Below, in pieces: positions 8,894 to 18,199 of a DNA stretch of 64,000 nucleotides; position 1 is the stretch's first letter; every line of letters starts with the position of its first letter. The DNA is from Roseateles depolymerans (GTDB lineage Bacteria > Pseudomonadota > Gammaproteobacteria > Burkholderiales > Burkholderiaceae_C): contig NZ_QUMT01000001.1 of NCBI RefSeq assembly GCF_003387155.1, positions 1,069,066-1,133,065 of the forward strand, read 5' to 3'. The position numbers and the translations under genes were made by a program. Below the pieces are notes generated by a model, which was given only the letters and a program-made list of their open reading frames with translations, ran no database searches and had not been told where the DNA came from.

Positions 8894-9017
8894 TCAAGGC
8901 CACATTTGCTTGTAAACCGCAGTGCGAACTGCAAGGCTTTGTCACGGGTGTCCCCTCCCCCTAACCCAACGGTCCGGCGACTGAAGAAGTGCCCCACCTT
9001 CGGTAGACTCCGGCCCG

Positions 9018-9803
9018 ATGAATGCGCAGGTCTCCCATCCTCTAACAACTCCTGACCCCGACCCCGTTTCGGGCGCTGAGCCGGCGTCCGCGACGCCCCG
9101 CTACGCGCGCCTGGATGCGCTGCGTGGCGTGGCCATGGTGTGGATGACCGTCTTCCATTTCTGCTTCGACCTGGCCTTCTTCCGCCTCATCCACCAGGAC
9201 TTCTATCGCGACCCGGTCTGGACCTGGCAGCGCAGCGCCATCGTCAGCCTGTTCCTGCTGTGCGCCGGCATGGGGCAGGCGGTGGCGCTGGCCCAGGGGC
9301 AGACGGCCGAGCGCTTCTGGCGCCGCTGGGGGCAGATCATGGTCTGCGCGCTGCTGGTGTCGGTGGGGTCGTGGTGGATGTTCCCCCGCTCCTTCATCAG
9401 CTTCGGCGTGCTCCACGGCATGGCCTTGATGCTCATCATGGTGCGCTTCGGCTTCTCGCGGCTGTCCAACCGCTGGCTGGTGCTGCTGGGACTGGTGGCG
9501 GTGCTGCTGCCCTTGTGGGCGGCACATCCGTTCTTTGACGCCCGCACCACGAACTGGGTGGGCCTGGTGACCCGCAAGCCGCTGACGGAGGACTACGTGC
9601 CGGTGCTGCCGTGGCTGGGCCCGATGCTGTGGGGCTTTGCCCTGATGCGCACCCGTGCGGTGCAGACCCTGCTGCAAAGGCCCTTGCCCGGCGTGCTCAG
9701 GCCGCTGGGGGTGCTGGGGCAGTGGTCGCTGTCCTACTACATGCTGCATCAACCGGTGTTGATCGGCGCCCTGATGGGGGCCAAGGCGCTGGGCTGGTTC
9801 TGA
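9018..9803 (+). CDS. DUF1624 / HGSNAT-like membrane protein
   Basis: The 261-residue protein has several hydrophobic helices and begins, after a Pro/Ala-rich leader, with '[22 protein letters not shown]'. That is the signature of the DUF1624 (heparan-alpha-glucosaminide N-acetyltransferase catalytic-like) family. The C-terminal '[20 protein letters not shown]' matches the end of acyltransferase-3-like membrane proteins. It probably acts in the inner membrane, perhaps transferring acyl groups to an envelope glycan, but the substrate is unknown. rlmB follows after 20 bp on the same strand. Confidence 0.85.
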   Translation: MNAQVSHPLTTPDPDPVSGAEPASATPRYARLDALRGVAMVWMTVFHFCFDLAFFRLIHQDFYRDPVWTWQRSAIVSLFLLCAGMGQAVALAQGQTAERFWRRWGQIMVCALLVSVGSWWMFPRSFISFGVLHGMALMLIMVRFGFSRLSNRWLVLLGLVAVLLPLWAAHPFFDARTTNWVGLVTRKPLTEDYVPVLPWLGPMLWGFALMRTRAVQTLLQRPLPGVLRPLGVLGQWSLSYYMLHQPVLIGALMGAKALGWF

Positions 9804-9823
9804 GACCGGCGACAATCGGGCCC

Positions 9824-10612
9824 ATGAGCGCATCCAGACAATCCAGGGCCGGCGGCCCCGACGCACCGGCCGCCGGTGGCAAGACCCAGATCCTCTTCGG
9901 CTTTCACGCCATCACCGTTCGCCTGAAGACGGCGCCGGACTCCGTCCAGGAGATCCTGTTCGACGCCACCCGCAAGGACCAGCGCATGCGCGGCTTCCTC
10001 GAGAAAGCCGAGGCCGCCGGTGCCCGCCTGGTGGAAAGTGATGACGAGCGGCTGCTGAAGCTGTGCGGCACGCACCGCCATCAGGGGGTGGTGGCGCGGG
10101 TCAAGCCGGTGGCGCAGCACCATTCGCTGGACGATGTGCTGGACGGCGTGGAAGGCCCGCCGCTGCTGCTGGTGCTGGACGGCGTGACCGACCCCCACAA
10201 CCTTGGCGCCTGCCTGCGTGTGGCGGACGGTGCCGGTGCCCATGCGGTCGTCGCACCCAAGGACCATGCCGTGGGCCTGAATGCCACCGTGGCCAAGGTG
10301 GCCAGCGGCGCCGCCGAGACGGTGCCCTACCTGATGGTGACCAACCTGGCCCGGACCCTGAACGAGCTCAAGGAACGGGATATCTGGGTCGTCGGCACTT
10401 CCGACCAGGCAGAGAAGACGCTGTACGACCTGGACCTCACCGGTCCGGTGGCGCTGGTGCTGGGCGCGGAAGGCCCGGGCATGCGGCAGCTGACGGCCAA
10501 GACCTGCGACGAGCTGGTGCGCATCCCCATGCAAGGGGCGGTGGAAAGCCTGAATGTGTCGGTGGCGGCCGGTGTCTGCCTGTACGAGGCCCTGCGCCAG
10601 CGCAAGCCCTGA
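9824..10612 (+). CDS. rlmB: 23S rRNA (guanosine2251-2'-O)-methyltransferase RlmB
   Basis: The 262-residue protein starts at [11 protein letters not shown]. It carries the '[12 protein letters not shown]' substrate-binding N-domain of the SpoU/TrmH family and the SPOUT methyltransferase core with motif 1 '[21 protein letters not shown]', motif 2 '[16 protein letters not shown]' and motif 3 '[23 protein letters not shown]'. It methylates the ribose of G2251 in the 23S rRNA P-loop. Longer open sequence upstream overlaps the DUF1624 gene in another frame and is not coding. The N-terminal roughly 20 residues are a non-conserved extension. Confidence 0.95.
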   Translation: MSASRQSRAGGPDAPAAGGKTQILFGFHAITVRLKTAPDSVQEILFDATRKDQRMRGFLEKAEAAGARLVESDDERLLKLCGTHRHQGVVARVKPVAQHHSLDDVLDGVEGPPLLLVLDGVTDPHNLGACLRVADGAGAHAVVAPKDHAVGLNATVAKVASGAAETVPYLMVTNLARTLNELKERDIWVVGTSDQAEKTLYDLDLTGPVALVLGAEGPGMRQLTAKTCDELVRIPMQGAVESLNVSVAAGVCLYEALRQRKP

Positions 10613-10690
10613 GGCTGGGCGCAGCCGGCATGATCTTTGCGGGGATAATCCGGCCATTCTTTCCCATCCCCTCCCCAAGAGCGTCCCGAC

Positions 10691-11320
10691 ATGCCCGTCA
10701 TCGAAGTCAAACACCCCCTGGTCAAGCACAAGATCGGCCTGATGCGGGAGGCTGACATGTCCACCAAGAAGTTCCGCGAGCTGACCGGCGAGGTCGCCCG
10801 CCTGCTGGCCTACGAGGCCACCGCCGACTTCCCGCTGGAGAAAACCACCATCGATGGCTGGTGCGGACCGGTGGAGGTGGACCAGATCGCCGGACGCAAG
10901 GTCACGGTGGTGCCCATCCTGCGCGCGGGCCTGGGCATGCTGGACGGCGTGCTCGACATGATGCCCAACGCCAAGGTGAGCGTCGTGGGCCTGGCGCGCG
11001 ACCACGAGACCCTGCAGCCGGTGAACTACTTCGAGAAGTTCGTGGGCAAGCTGGAGTCGCGCACCGCGCTGATCGTGGACCCGATGCTGGCCACGGCCGG
11101 CTCGATGATCGCCACGATCGATCTGCTTAAGAAGCGGGGCTGCCAGGACATTCGCGCGCTGGTGCTGGTGGCCGCGCCCGAAGGCGTGGCGGCACTGAAC
11201 AAGGCTCATCCGGATGTGCGTTGCTGGACCGCCGCCATCGACTCTCATCTGAACGAGCAGGGCTACATCATTCCGGGTCTGGGTGACGCCGGCGACAAGA
11301 TCTTCGGCACCAAGGAGTGA
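10691..11320 (+). CDS. upp: Uracil phosphoribosyltransferase
   Basis: The 209-residue product has exactly the usual UPRTase length. It begins '[19 protein letters not shown]'. It contains the PRPP-binding loop '[19 protein letters not shown]' and the C-terminal uracil-binding segment '[19 protein letters not shown]'. The enzyme salvages uracil to UMP with PRPP in the cytoplasm. A strong hairpin terminator lies about 90 bp downstream. Confidence 0.98.
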   Translation: MPVIEVKHPLVKHKIGLMREADMSTKKFRELTGEVARLLAYEATADFPLEKTTIDGWCGPVEVDQIAGRKVTVVPILRAGLGMLDGVLDMMPNAKVSVVGLARDHETLQPVNYFEKFVGKLESRTALIVDPMLATAGSMIATIDLLKKRGCQDIRALVLVAAPEGVAALNKAHPDVRCWTAAIDSHLNEQGYIIPGLGDAGDKIFGTKE

Positions 11321-11412
11321 GCGAAGGTGTCGCGCCTGCGCGTCACTCACAGCCGCGGCGCGTAGCTCCAAGGAGCTGTTGTTAGTCCGAAGGGACCATG
11401 ACGTCCCCGTGC

Positions 11413-11438
11413 AAAGGCCTGCATCCGCAGGCCTTTTT
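11413..11438 (+). terminator. Rho-independent terminator after upp
   Basis: A perfect 10-bp stem, AAAGGCCTGC-ATCC-GCAGGCCTTT, is followed by further T residues on the plus strand. It lies between upp and the next plus-strand gene. Confidence 0.85.
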
Positions 11439-11486
11439 GCTGTCCGGGCTTCCCGCCTGAGGCCTGCACGAGTAGGCTTTGACGTC

Positions 11487-12323
11487 ATGTCATCATTTCG
11501 TCACTTACTTCCGATAGCGCAGGTGCAGGCGGATGCCATGCTGCTGTCCTGGTGGCGCGGCTTGCGCGCCCTGGCCGTGCTGAACATTGCCCTGTGGCTG
11601 CTGGTGCTGAACTTCGGTCCGGTGCATGGGCCTTATGCGCAGACGCATCTGGCGCTGTCCGGGGTGTATGTGCTGGTGTGTGCCTACCGCTCGATCTTCC
11701 CGCGGGTGGATCTGGAGCGGCTGGTGGTCGTGGACACGCGGCTGTCCAGCATCTTCCTGGGCCGCAGTGCGGCGACGGTGGCCGAGATCTGCTTTGCGCT
11801 GCAGCTGGGGCTGATCGTGCATCAGCTCGGCGCGCAGGCCGGGATGCCGTGGGTGCAGAAGGCGGCCTGGTCCATTCCCATCTTCATGACGGTGGCGCAG
11901 GCCTTTTGCTGGCACAGCGTGCTGACGCTCAATCACATCACGCAGGCGGTGGAGTCGTCGCTCTGGGCGGCCGGCTTTTCGTGGATGGCGGCGCTGCTGG
12001 GTGTGATCGCCCTGGGCAGCAGCGGCTGGGTGCAGGCGCTGGCGGTGTTCGGCATGCTGGGCTCGGCCTGCTTCGTGGCCTATGTGCTGCGGGTGGACGT
12101 GCCGATGTACTGGCGGCGGTATCAGCAGGGGCGCATCCAGGGGGTGACCTACATGCGCTTGCACCACGGCGCCCGCGACGCCTGGGAGCGACGTGTGCAC
12201 AGCGGCAGCTGGGACGCCTGGAAAGCGGATGCCATGTGGCTGACGCCTTATTTCAGCTTCGGGGTGTGGATCAGCATTGCCATGGCGTGTGTGCCGGCGG
12301 GGGTGTCCGTCTCGCTTCGCTGA
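11487..12323 (+). CDS. Uncharacterised integral membrane protein
   Basis: The start was set at MSSFRHLLPIAQVQAD, because the frame upstream of it runs through the upp terminator. The 278-residue product has about six to seven hydrophobic helices, for example 'ALAVLNIALWLLVLNF', 'SIPIFMTVAQAFCW' and 'FGMLGSACFVAYVL', with a hydrophilic Arg/Trp-rich loop ('YWRRYQQGRIQGVTYMRLHHGARDAWERR') near the C-terminus. No family was recognised. It stands alone between a terminator and a convergent gene, so context gives no function. Confidence 0.8.
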   Translation: MSSFRHLLPIAQVQADAMLLSWWRGLRALAVLNIALWLLVLNFGPVHGPYAQTHLALSGVYVLVCAYRSIFPRVDLERLVVVDTRLSSIFLGRSAATVAEICFALQLGLIVHQLGAQAGMPWVQKAAWSIPIFMTVAQAFCWHSVLTLNHITQAVESSLWAAGFSWMAALLGVIALGSSGWVQALAVFGMLGSACFVAYVLRVDVPMYWRRYQQGRIQGVTYMRLHHGARDAWERRVHSGSWDAWKADAMWLTPYFSFGVWISIAMACVPAGVSVSLR

Positions 12324-12365
12324 GTGACGTCCACAAATCCGACCACGCCGGGTATGACGGTCGAT

Positions 12366-13400
12366 CTACGGCCCGACCTCGTAGCATTTTTCGACCCGAA
12401 GCAACTGCATGCGGCGTGAATCGGGGGCTTCGCTGCTTAGTTCGCTGAGCTTGATCTCGCGAAACAACGCTGGTTGGCGCCACACCAACAGCGCCTTCTC
12501 CTGGGAACTCGCCAGCGGAATGGCTTTCAGAAAAGGCTGCGACCCTTGTGCATGCTGCCGCTCGAAGTCGTCTTTGAACTGACAGTAGCCGGCGGGTCCG
12601 GCATCGAACTCAAAAGCGATGGCATGCAGCATCGCACTCCCTAATCCGCTCGTCGGAAGGGCGAATGCTGCCTTCGAACCAAGGAGGCAGGCGGCGAACG
12701 AGAACAGACAGAGAAGTCCCAGTCCAATATTTTGGAGCTGCTCCCGCATGCGCAGTCGATCCGGGTCACCCTGGGACAGCGGGTGCCAACGAAAGACTAG
12801 CGTTCTCCACGGGCGAGCATGCGCAGGGCGTGGAGGTGACGTGCGAGTGACTTCGGCGATGAAATACAGAATCTCAAACACCACTGTCATCGCCGAAAGC
12901 GCAATTCCGACTTCAAGAAGCGTCATGAATGCAGTGGCGGCGAGCAAGGTCATCGGGACGTTTGCAGCCGAAGTGCCAAGCGCTTCGCCCACCCAGAGCT
13001 GCGCGTAGCCGCGAGCAACGTAACCACCCACGATCGGGATGATCGCCACCACAATTTTGAAGAAGGGATCTTCCAGAAGCTTTCTTAGAGCGGGAACTGC
13101 AATGAGCGTGGACGCAGCCAGACCGCAGACAAAGATGACGTAGCAGAACAGCGAAAGCGTCAAAGTCAGAATGCTTACCCTGGACAGCAGAAGCGTGAAA
13201 AGGGCGACTGCGGCGGCGGTATGCAGCGATATCGTGAACCAGATTCGAAACTGTCCAATCGCTTTTATCTGCGATTGGATACCGTCACGGAGATGCTGCT
13301 TCGGCTCTCTGCAATAGCGGACGAACCAGGGGACGGTGACAGCCAGTACGGGGATCAGCAAGGCGCCGACGATGGCAGGCCAATAGTGCTCGATGGACAT
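12366..13400 (-). CDS. Hypothetical membrane protein
   Basis: The 344-residue minus-strand product has five or six predicted membrane helices ('IVGALLIPVLAVTVPWFV', 'LFCYVIFVCGLAASTLIAV', 'NIGLGLLCLFSFAACLLG') and a C-terminal soluble tail of about 90 residues. No family was recognised. The gene is visibly less GC-rich than its neighbours, so it may be an accessory acquisition. It converges with the membrane protein at 11487-12323. Confidence 0.75.
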   Translation of the reverse strand: MSIEHYWPAIVGALLIPVLAVTVPWFVRYCREPKQHLRDGIQSQIKAIGQFRIWFTISLHTAAAVALFTLLLSRVSILTLTLSLFCYVIFVCGLAASTLIAVPALRKLLEDPFFKIVVAIIPIVGGYVARGYAQLWVGEALGTSAANVPMTLLAATAFMTLLEVGIALSAMTVVFEILYFIAEVTRTSPPRPAHARPWRTLVFRWHPLSQGDPDRLRMREQLQNIGLGLLCLFSFAACLLGSKAAFALPTSGLGSAMLHAIAFEFDAGPAGYCQFKDDFERQHAQGSQPFLKAIPLASSQEKALLVWRQPALFREIKLSELSSEAPDSRRMQLLRVEKCYEVGP

Positions 13401-13519
13401 GAACGCTGCAGTCTCAGACTAGAAGCTTGTAGAGGTGAGCGGGGCCGTGGGGCGATGGCAACCGTGCCTTGTTGCCACGTACGCATGCCACCGCGATTGG
13501 AGGCGCTACAGTGTCCACC

Positions 13520-14674
13520 ATGAAAGCGATCCTCCCAACACATCCTCGTTGGCCTGATTGTCAGCGCCGAGGCCTCTGGGCCCCGGTTTGCTTCGCCGCT
13601 GCAATGACACTTTCACTCCTGGTGCCTGCCACCGCGGTGGCCGGGCCTCCGCGACCGGTGGGCCACGGCGGCGCGCAGGGCAGCGCCGCTGCGTGTTCTG
13701 CGGGTGTCTGGCTCGGCACCTTGGGTGGCACCCCGATCTCATTGGAACTGAGATCGCCGGAAGACCGCGCCCAGGTCGGACGCTACTACTACCGCGCATC
13801 GTTGGGGGATCTGTTCCTGAAGCAAGACGCGTCGACCGGTGAATGGCAGGAAGAGGATGAGAATGGCAAATCCACGGGGCTGCTTCGTCTGAGCTGCCAA
13901 TCGGAGACGCTTAGTGGGGAGTGGCGCTCAATGGACGGTGCCCGGCGTTTGCCGGTGCTCGCCAAGGCCGCTCCTGAGGCGCAGTACCCGGTCGCCCGGG
14001 CAGGCGCCATCAAGCCAACGGGGCAGAAGAGCAGCAACTTCCAGAAGCGCCGTTTCGACCTGTTGACGTTCGGCCCGCAAGGGGGCGGTACCGAAGGCGT
14101 GCGCCTGGTCGGCACTGCCGCCGGCCTGGATGCGATCAATGCGGCCCTGCGGCAGGCGGCCGTCGAGGCGGTCAGTGACCATCTGGAGTGCAAGGCCTCC
14201 GGCCGCCTGGAGCGAGGACCGGACGCCGGTTACGAGGCGGAGATCCGTCAACAGGTGGAAGCCTGGAACGATCGCTACGTCGTGATCCGTACCTACACCG
14301 AAGGCTACTGCGGCGGCGCGCATCCCTGGCACGACACCTTCACCACCACGTTCCAGTTGGACACGGGCGCCAAGGTGGACGTGTCGACCTGGCTGCTGCC
14401 CGAATACCGCAAGGACATCGGCGACGCCTCACCGCTCGGGCGCCTGCTGCGCAAGACCTACGAGAAAGGCGACCTCGGCCCTGAGTACAGCGAATGCAAG
14501 GACTCCATCGCCTGGAACGGCGCCTCTCTGCACGGGCTGCCGGGGCAACTGGTGTTTCATACCTCCGCCCCGTATGCCTTGACGCCCTGCGCAGAAGACG
14601 TCGCGCTGCCTTTGGCGCAAGTGCAGCGCTTCCTGTCGCCGGAAGGCCGCCAGGCCATGATGGCGTTCCGCTAA
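13520..14674 (+). CDS. Secreted protein with DUF3298/RsiV-like C-terminal region
   Basis: The product has a Sec signal (hydrophobic core 'VCFAAAMTLSLLVPATAVAG'). The likely start is ATG 13520, with GTG 13511 as the alternative. Residues from about 175 to the end show the RsiV/DUF3298-like pattern: 'VVIRTYTEGYCGGAHPWHD' followed by 'TFQLDTGAKVDVSTWLLPEY'. In RsiV/PdaC-type proteins the G-G-A-H-P motif belongs to a conserved periplasmic fold. Several Cys residues may form disulfides. It is probably periplasmic; its function is unknown. Confidence 0.8.
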   Translation: MKAILPTHPRWPDCQRRGLWAPVCFAAAMTLSLLVPATAVAGPPRPVGHGGAQGSAAACSAGVWLGTLGGTPISLELRSPEDRAQVGRYYYRASLGDLFLKQDASTGEWQEEDENGKSTGLLRLSCQSETLSGEWRSMDGARRLPVLAKAAPEAQYPVARAGAIKPTGQKSSNFQKRRFDLLTFGPQGGGTEGVRLVGTAAGLDAINAALRQAAVEAVSDHLECKASGRLERGPDAGYEAEIRQQVEAWNDRYVVIRTYTEGYCGGAHPWHDTFTTTFQLDTGAKVDVSTWLLPEYRKDIGDASPLGRLLRKTYEKGDLGPEYSECKDSIAWNGASLHGLPGQLVFHTSAPYALTPCAEDVALPLAQVQRFLSPEGRQAMMAFR

Positions 14675-14758
14675 CGCATATCCGCTGAGGCACGCCCGAT
14701 GACCCACGTCCGCCGATGCACTTCCGCTGAAGCACGCCCGTAGATCCACGCCCCCGCC

Positions 14759-15388
14759 ATGTACACCCCCCAGCCCTACGCCGAGACCCGCACCGAAGAA
14801 CTTCACCGCATCATCCAGGCGCAACCCCTGGGCGTGCTGGTGACCCAGGGTGCGGACGGGCTCGATGCCAATCACATCCCCTTCCTGCTCGACAGCACCC
14901 CGGAACACGGCACGCTGCTGCTGGCCCACGTCGCCCGGGCCAATCCGGTTTGGCAGACCGGCCTTGACGGCCAGGAGGTGATGGTGGTCTTTCGCAGCGT
15001 CAACGGCTACATCTCGCCGAACTGGTATCCCGGCAAGCAGGAAACGCATCGACGCGTGCCCACCTGGAACTACGAGGCCGTCCATGCCCATGGACGGATG
15101 TTCGGGCGCGAGGACGCCCGCTTCCTGCGCGGTGCGCTTGCCCGGCTGACGCGCCATCATGAAGCCAGTCAGCCCGTGCCGTGGAAGATGGGGGATGCGC
15201 CCGCGGACTACATCGATGAGCTGCTGCAACACATCGTCGGCATCGAGATCCAGGTGACGCGGCTGGAGGGCAAACGCAAGCTCAACCAGCACCACAGCGA
15301 GGCCGACCGGCAGGGCGCCATCGACGGGCTGATCGCTGCGGGCAACCCGGCGCTGGCCAGTGCCATGCAGGAGGCAGCGCCGGAATGA
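14759..15388 (+). CDS. FMN-binding negative regulator, PaiB family
   Basis: The 209-residue product matches the PaiB family: 'MYTPQPYAETRTEELHRII', then 'PLGVLVTQGADGLDANHIPFLLD' (split-barrel flavin-binding fold). It continues with 'VFRSVNGYISPNWYPGKQET' and 'VPTWNYEAVHAHG', and the family's C-terminal 'IVGIEIQVTRLEGKRKLNQH'. PaiB was described in Bacillus as a negative regulator of protease and sporulation genes; in Gram-negative bacteria the role is untested and may be a flavin- or haem-related oxidoreductase. A terminator hairpin follows immediately. Confidence 0.93.
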   Translation: MYTPQPYAETRTEELHRIIQAQPLGVLVTQGADGLDANHIPFLLDSTPEHGTLLLAHVARANPVWQTGLDGQEVMVVFRSVNGYISPNWYPGKQETHRRVPTWNYEAVHAHGRMFGREDARFLRGALARLTRHHEASQPVPWKMGDAPADYIDELLQHIVGIEIQVTRLEGKRKLNQHHSEADRQGAIDGLIAAGNPALASAMQEAAPE

Positions 15389-15391
15389 CAA

Positions 15392-15413
15392 AGGCCCCGC
15401 CAGAGCGGGGCCT
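15392..15413. terminator. Hairpin between convergent paiB-like and chemoreceptor genes
   Basis: A perfect 9-bp stem, AGGCCCCGC-CAGA-GCGGGGCCT, lies 4 bp after the paiB-like stop. The plus-strand tail is only weakly T-rich (GTTC). It could serve both converging genes. Confidence 0.6.
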
Positions 15414-15487
15414 GTTCAACGGGTCAGGGCCAATCCCTCATCGGCAGTGGCCCGATGAAGTGAACGAATCCGCCGCCCGGGGGCTGC

Positions 15488-17029
15488 TCACTTCAGCTTG
15501 AAGCTGGCCACAGCCTCCACCAACTGGGCGGACTGGTCCCGCAGGCTTTCCGCCGCAGCCGCGGACTGCTCGACCAGCGCCGCATTCTGCTGCGTCATCT
15601 GATCCAGCTGCGTCACCGCCTGACCGATTTCCCCCAGCGTCAGCGCCTGTGAGGCACTGGACGACGAGATCTCGCCGATGATGCGCGTCACACGCTGCAC
15701 GCTGGCCACCACGTCACGCATCGTGTTGCCGGTTTCACCGACCAGCCGGCTGCCGCCATCCACCCGCTCCACCGAGGCGGAGATGAGCGACTTGATCTCC
15801 TTGGCCGCTTCGGCGCTGCGCTGCGCCAGCGAGCGCACCTCACCGGCCACCACCGCAAAGCCCCGACCCTGTTCACCGGCCCGTGCCGCTTCCACGGCCG
15901 CGTTCAGCGCCAGGATGTTGGTCTGGAAAGCAATGCCGTCGATGACGCCGATGATGTCGGCAATCTTGTTGGACGACTGCTGGATGTCGTTCATGGTGCT
16001 GATCACCTGATCCACCATCGCGCCGCCGCGGCCCGCCACGTCGGAAGCGGTCTTGGCCAGGCTGTCCGCTTCACGCGCGGCTTCGGCATTGAGCTTCACG
16101 CCTTCGCTGAGCTGGGCCATGGCAGCACCGGTTTCTTCCAGGCTGCTGGCCGCCTGCTCGGTCCGGTTGGACAGGTCGGCATTGCCGGTGGCGATTTCCG
16201 TGGAGGCGTGGCGCACCTGGTCCGCCGCCGAGCGCACGCCGGCAATCGTCGAAGCCAGTCGTTCCTGCATCTCCAGCAGCGAGCGATTGAGCTGCGCCAT
16301 TTCGTCGCTGCCGTTGACCTCGCGGGTCTGGCGCAGGTCGCCGTCGGCAATCGACTGGCTCAGGCTCTGCGCTTCGCTCAGCGGCTCGGTGACCGAGCGG
16401 GTGATCACCAGCGCGATCAACACGCCCAGCACGCTGGCGGCAACCATCAGCGTGATGACCAGGGTGCGGGTGGACTGGGCCTCGGCCTGTGCTTCTTCAC
16501 GAGCCGACTGCAGCAGCTTGCGGGTGTGCTCGGCGAAGACGTCGATGCTCTCCAGATAGGCATTCATCGCCGGGATCAGCTTGGTCGCAGCGGCGGCCTT
16601 GATGTCGTTGCCGGCTGCTTTTTCCTTGACCAGCACGTCCCGTGCGTCCTGGTAGGCCTTGCGGGCTTCACCGATCTTGTCGATCAGGCGGGCGCCCTCC
16701 GGTTCCTTGATGTTCTCGTCCAGCTCCTTCTGCACCTGGTCGATGCGGGCGGACAGCTCCTTGGACCGCGCGGTGAAGGCCTTCACGAATCCCTCGTCGT
16801 CCATCACCATCTGCACGATGCGGCGCTGGATGTTGCCCTCGGTCATGCCAGCCCACTGGCGCGAGAGTTCCAGCACCCGCATGTCCACTTCCACCAGGTG
16901 TTCGATGCGCTGGTGCAGCATCGACACCCGCACCACGCCGACGGTGGACGCCACCGCCATCAAAACGATCACCAGGGCAAAACCGGCCAGCACGCGGGTG
17001 CGCAGGCGCCATGCATTGAGCTTGAGCAT
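15488..17029 (-). CDS. Methyl-accepting chemotaxis protein
   Basis: The 513-residue product is a class I transmembrane chemoreceptor: TM1 at about 11-33, a periplasmic four-helix-bundle ligand domain (about 34-188) with no obvious ligand pocket signature, and TM2 at about 189-211. HAMP follows at 212-265 and then the cytoplasmic signalling hairpin, with its tip '[20 protein letters not shown]' and '[20 protein letters not shown]' at about 363-405. There is no C-terminal NWETF-like pentapeptide, so CheR/CheB tethering is not expected. It passes signals to CheW/CheA and fits the motile lifestyle implied by the flg operon. The ligand is unknown. Confidence 0.96.
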   Translation of the reverse strand: MLKLNAWRLRTRVLAGFALVIVLMAVASTVGVVRVSMLHQRIEHLVEVDMRVLELSRQWAGMTEGNIQRRIVQMVMDDEGFVKAFTARSKELSARIDQVQKELDENIKEPEGARLIDKIGEARKAYQDARDVLVKEKAAGNDIKAAAATKLIPAMNAYLESIDVFAEHTRKLLQSAREEAQAEAQSTRTLVITLMVAASVLGVLIALVITRSVTEPLSEAQSLSQSIADGDLRQTREVNGSDEMAQLNRSLLEMQERLASTIAGVRSAADQVRHASTEIATGNADLSNRTEQAASSLEETGAAMAQLSEGVKLNAEAAREADSLAKTASDVAGRGGAMVDQVISTMNDIQQSSNKIADIIGVIDGIAFQTNILALNAAVEAARAGEQGRGFAVVAGEVRSLAQRSAEAAKEIKSLISASVERVDGGSRLVGETGNTMRDVVASVQRVTRIIGEISSSSASQALTLGEIGQAVTQLDQMTQQNAALVEQSAAAAESLRDQSAQLVEAVASFKLK

Positions 17030-17189
17030 TCTTCTTCCTTGTCAGCAGGACCCGGGGACGGTCCATAGTCTCTGGGGCGCATCCTCACCCTTTCAGGGGA
17101 AACACGGAAGAGGCCGAAGCCGGCGCTTTGTGAATTGCGACGCGCTGGACGCAGGGTGTCACGCGAGCGTCACGCTGGGTGTGTCTTTT

Positions 17190-17573
17190 TCACGTCGATA
17201 TACGAACATCGTCGTCTCGGTCCGTGGGCATCGGCCCTGGCGGGATGGGCGCTTGCAGCACAACGGGGCGAGGGGCGTTGACGATTTGGGTGGCGGCCGG
17301 CGCTTGCAACGTGATATCGCTGCGCGCCTGCGCCACGCAGGGAAGGATCCAGCCCGCAAGCTTTTCCTCGGCCGACAGGCCGGGCCATTCGATGCGGTGG
17401 TGGATGGTGCCGGACTGCAGCTGCGCGATGCAGGTGCGGCAGGTGCCGTTGCGGCAGGAATGTGGCAGGCGGATGCCGGCGGCCAGGCCGGCCAGCAGCA
17501 GGGTCTGGTCCGGGGCCGCCTCGAAGGTCCAGCCTTGCGGCTGCAGCGTCACGCGGAAAGGGGGTTCGTCCAT
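17190..17573 (-). CDS. 2Fe-2S ferredoxin-type protein
   Basis: The 127-residue protein has a plant-type [2Fe-2S] ferredoxin motif: C40, C45 and C48 in 'SCRNGTCRTCIAQLQSG', plus C79 in 'WILPCVAQA'. It is a soluble electron carrier. The 40 C-terminal residues are Pro-rich and non-conserved. It diverges from the metallopeptidase gene with only 17 bp between start codons, so the two promoters must overlap the opposite genes. No partner oxidoreductase is nearby. Confidence 0.9.
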   Translation of the reverse strand: MDEPPFRVTLQPQGWTFEAAPDQTLLLAGLAAGIRLPHSCRNGTCRTCIAQLQSGTIHHRIEWPGLSAEEKLAGWILPCVAQARSDITLQAPAATQIVNAPRPVVLQAPIPPGPMPTDRDDDVRIST

Positions 17574-17590
17574 GTCGATATCATGCCCGC

Positions 17591-18199
17591 ATGACGATGA
17601 AGTATCTGCAGGGCTACCCGCCGGCCCTGGTGGCGCAGGCCCAGGCGCTGCTGGACAGCGGCGAACTGGCGCCCCTGCTGGCCCGCAAATATCCCGAGCC
17701 GCATGAGGTGCGCAGCGACAAGGCGCTGTTCGACTACACCCAGGCGCTGAAGCAGCGCCATCTGCGCAATGCCGACCCGCTCTCGCGGGTCTGTTATGAC
17801 GCCAAGCTCAAGGTGGTCCAGCATGCGCTGGGCACCCATACCCGCGCCACGACGAAGCAGGGCCAGCGGCTCAAGGTGCGCCGTGAGATCCGGGTCGCGA
17901 CGCTGTTCAAGGAAGCGCCGGCCGAGTTCCTGAAGATGATCGTGGTGCATGAGCTGGCCCATCTCAAGCATCCGGACCACGACAAGTCCTTCTACCAGCT
18001 GTGCCACCACATGGCGCCGGACTACGCCCAGCTCGAGTTTGATCTGCGGCTGTGGCTGAGCTGTGCAGATCAGGCGGCGGCCGCCGCCGCCACCGGCACC
18101 GGCACCGCTGTCGGTGGCGAGAGCGCCCCCGGCAGCGACACCGCAGCGACGACCGCCCCCACCGTCACGCCACCGGCGTCAGGTCAAACGACTCGGTAA
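17591..18199 (+). CDS. YgjP-like metallopeptidase domain protein (M48/DUF45)
   Basis: The start ATG at 17591 gives 202 residues. The zinc motif HELAH (120-124) sits in 'MIVVHELAHLKHPDHDKSFY', which also carries the third ligand, as in the YgjP/WLM (DUF45) family. The N-terminal part 'KYLQGYPPALVAQAQALLDSGELAPLL' is typical of the betaproteobacterial members. The last roughly 45 residues are Ala/Thr/Gly-rich low complexity and overlap the convergent gene by 35 bp. The substrate is unknown. Confidence 0.88.
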   Translation: MTMKYLQGYPPALVAQAQALLDSGELAPLLARKYPEPHEVRSDKALFDYTQALKQRHLRNADPLSRVCYDAKLKVVQHALGTHTRATTKQGQRLKVRREIRVATLFKEAPAEFLKMIVVHELAHLKHPDHDKSFYQLCHHMAPDYAQLEFDLRLWLSCADQAAAAAATGTGTAVGGESAPGSDTAATTAPTVTPPASGQTTR

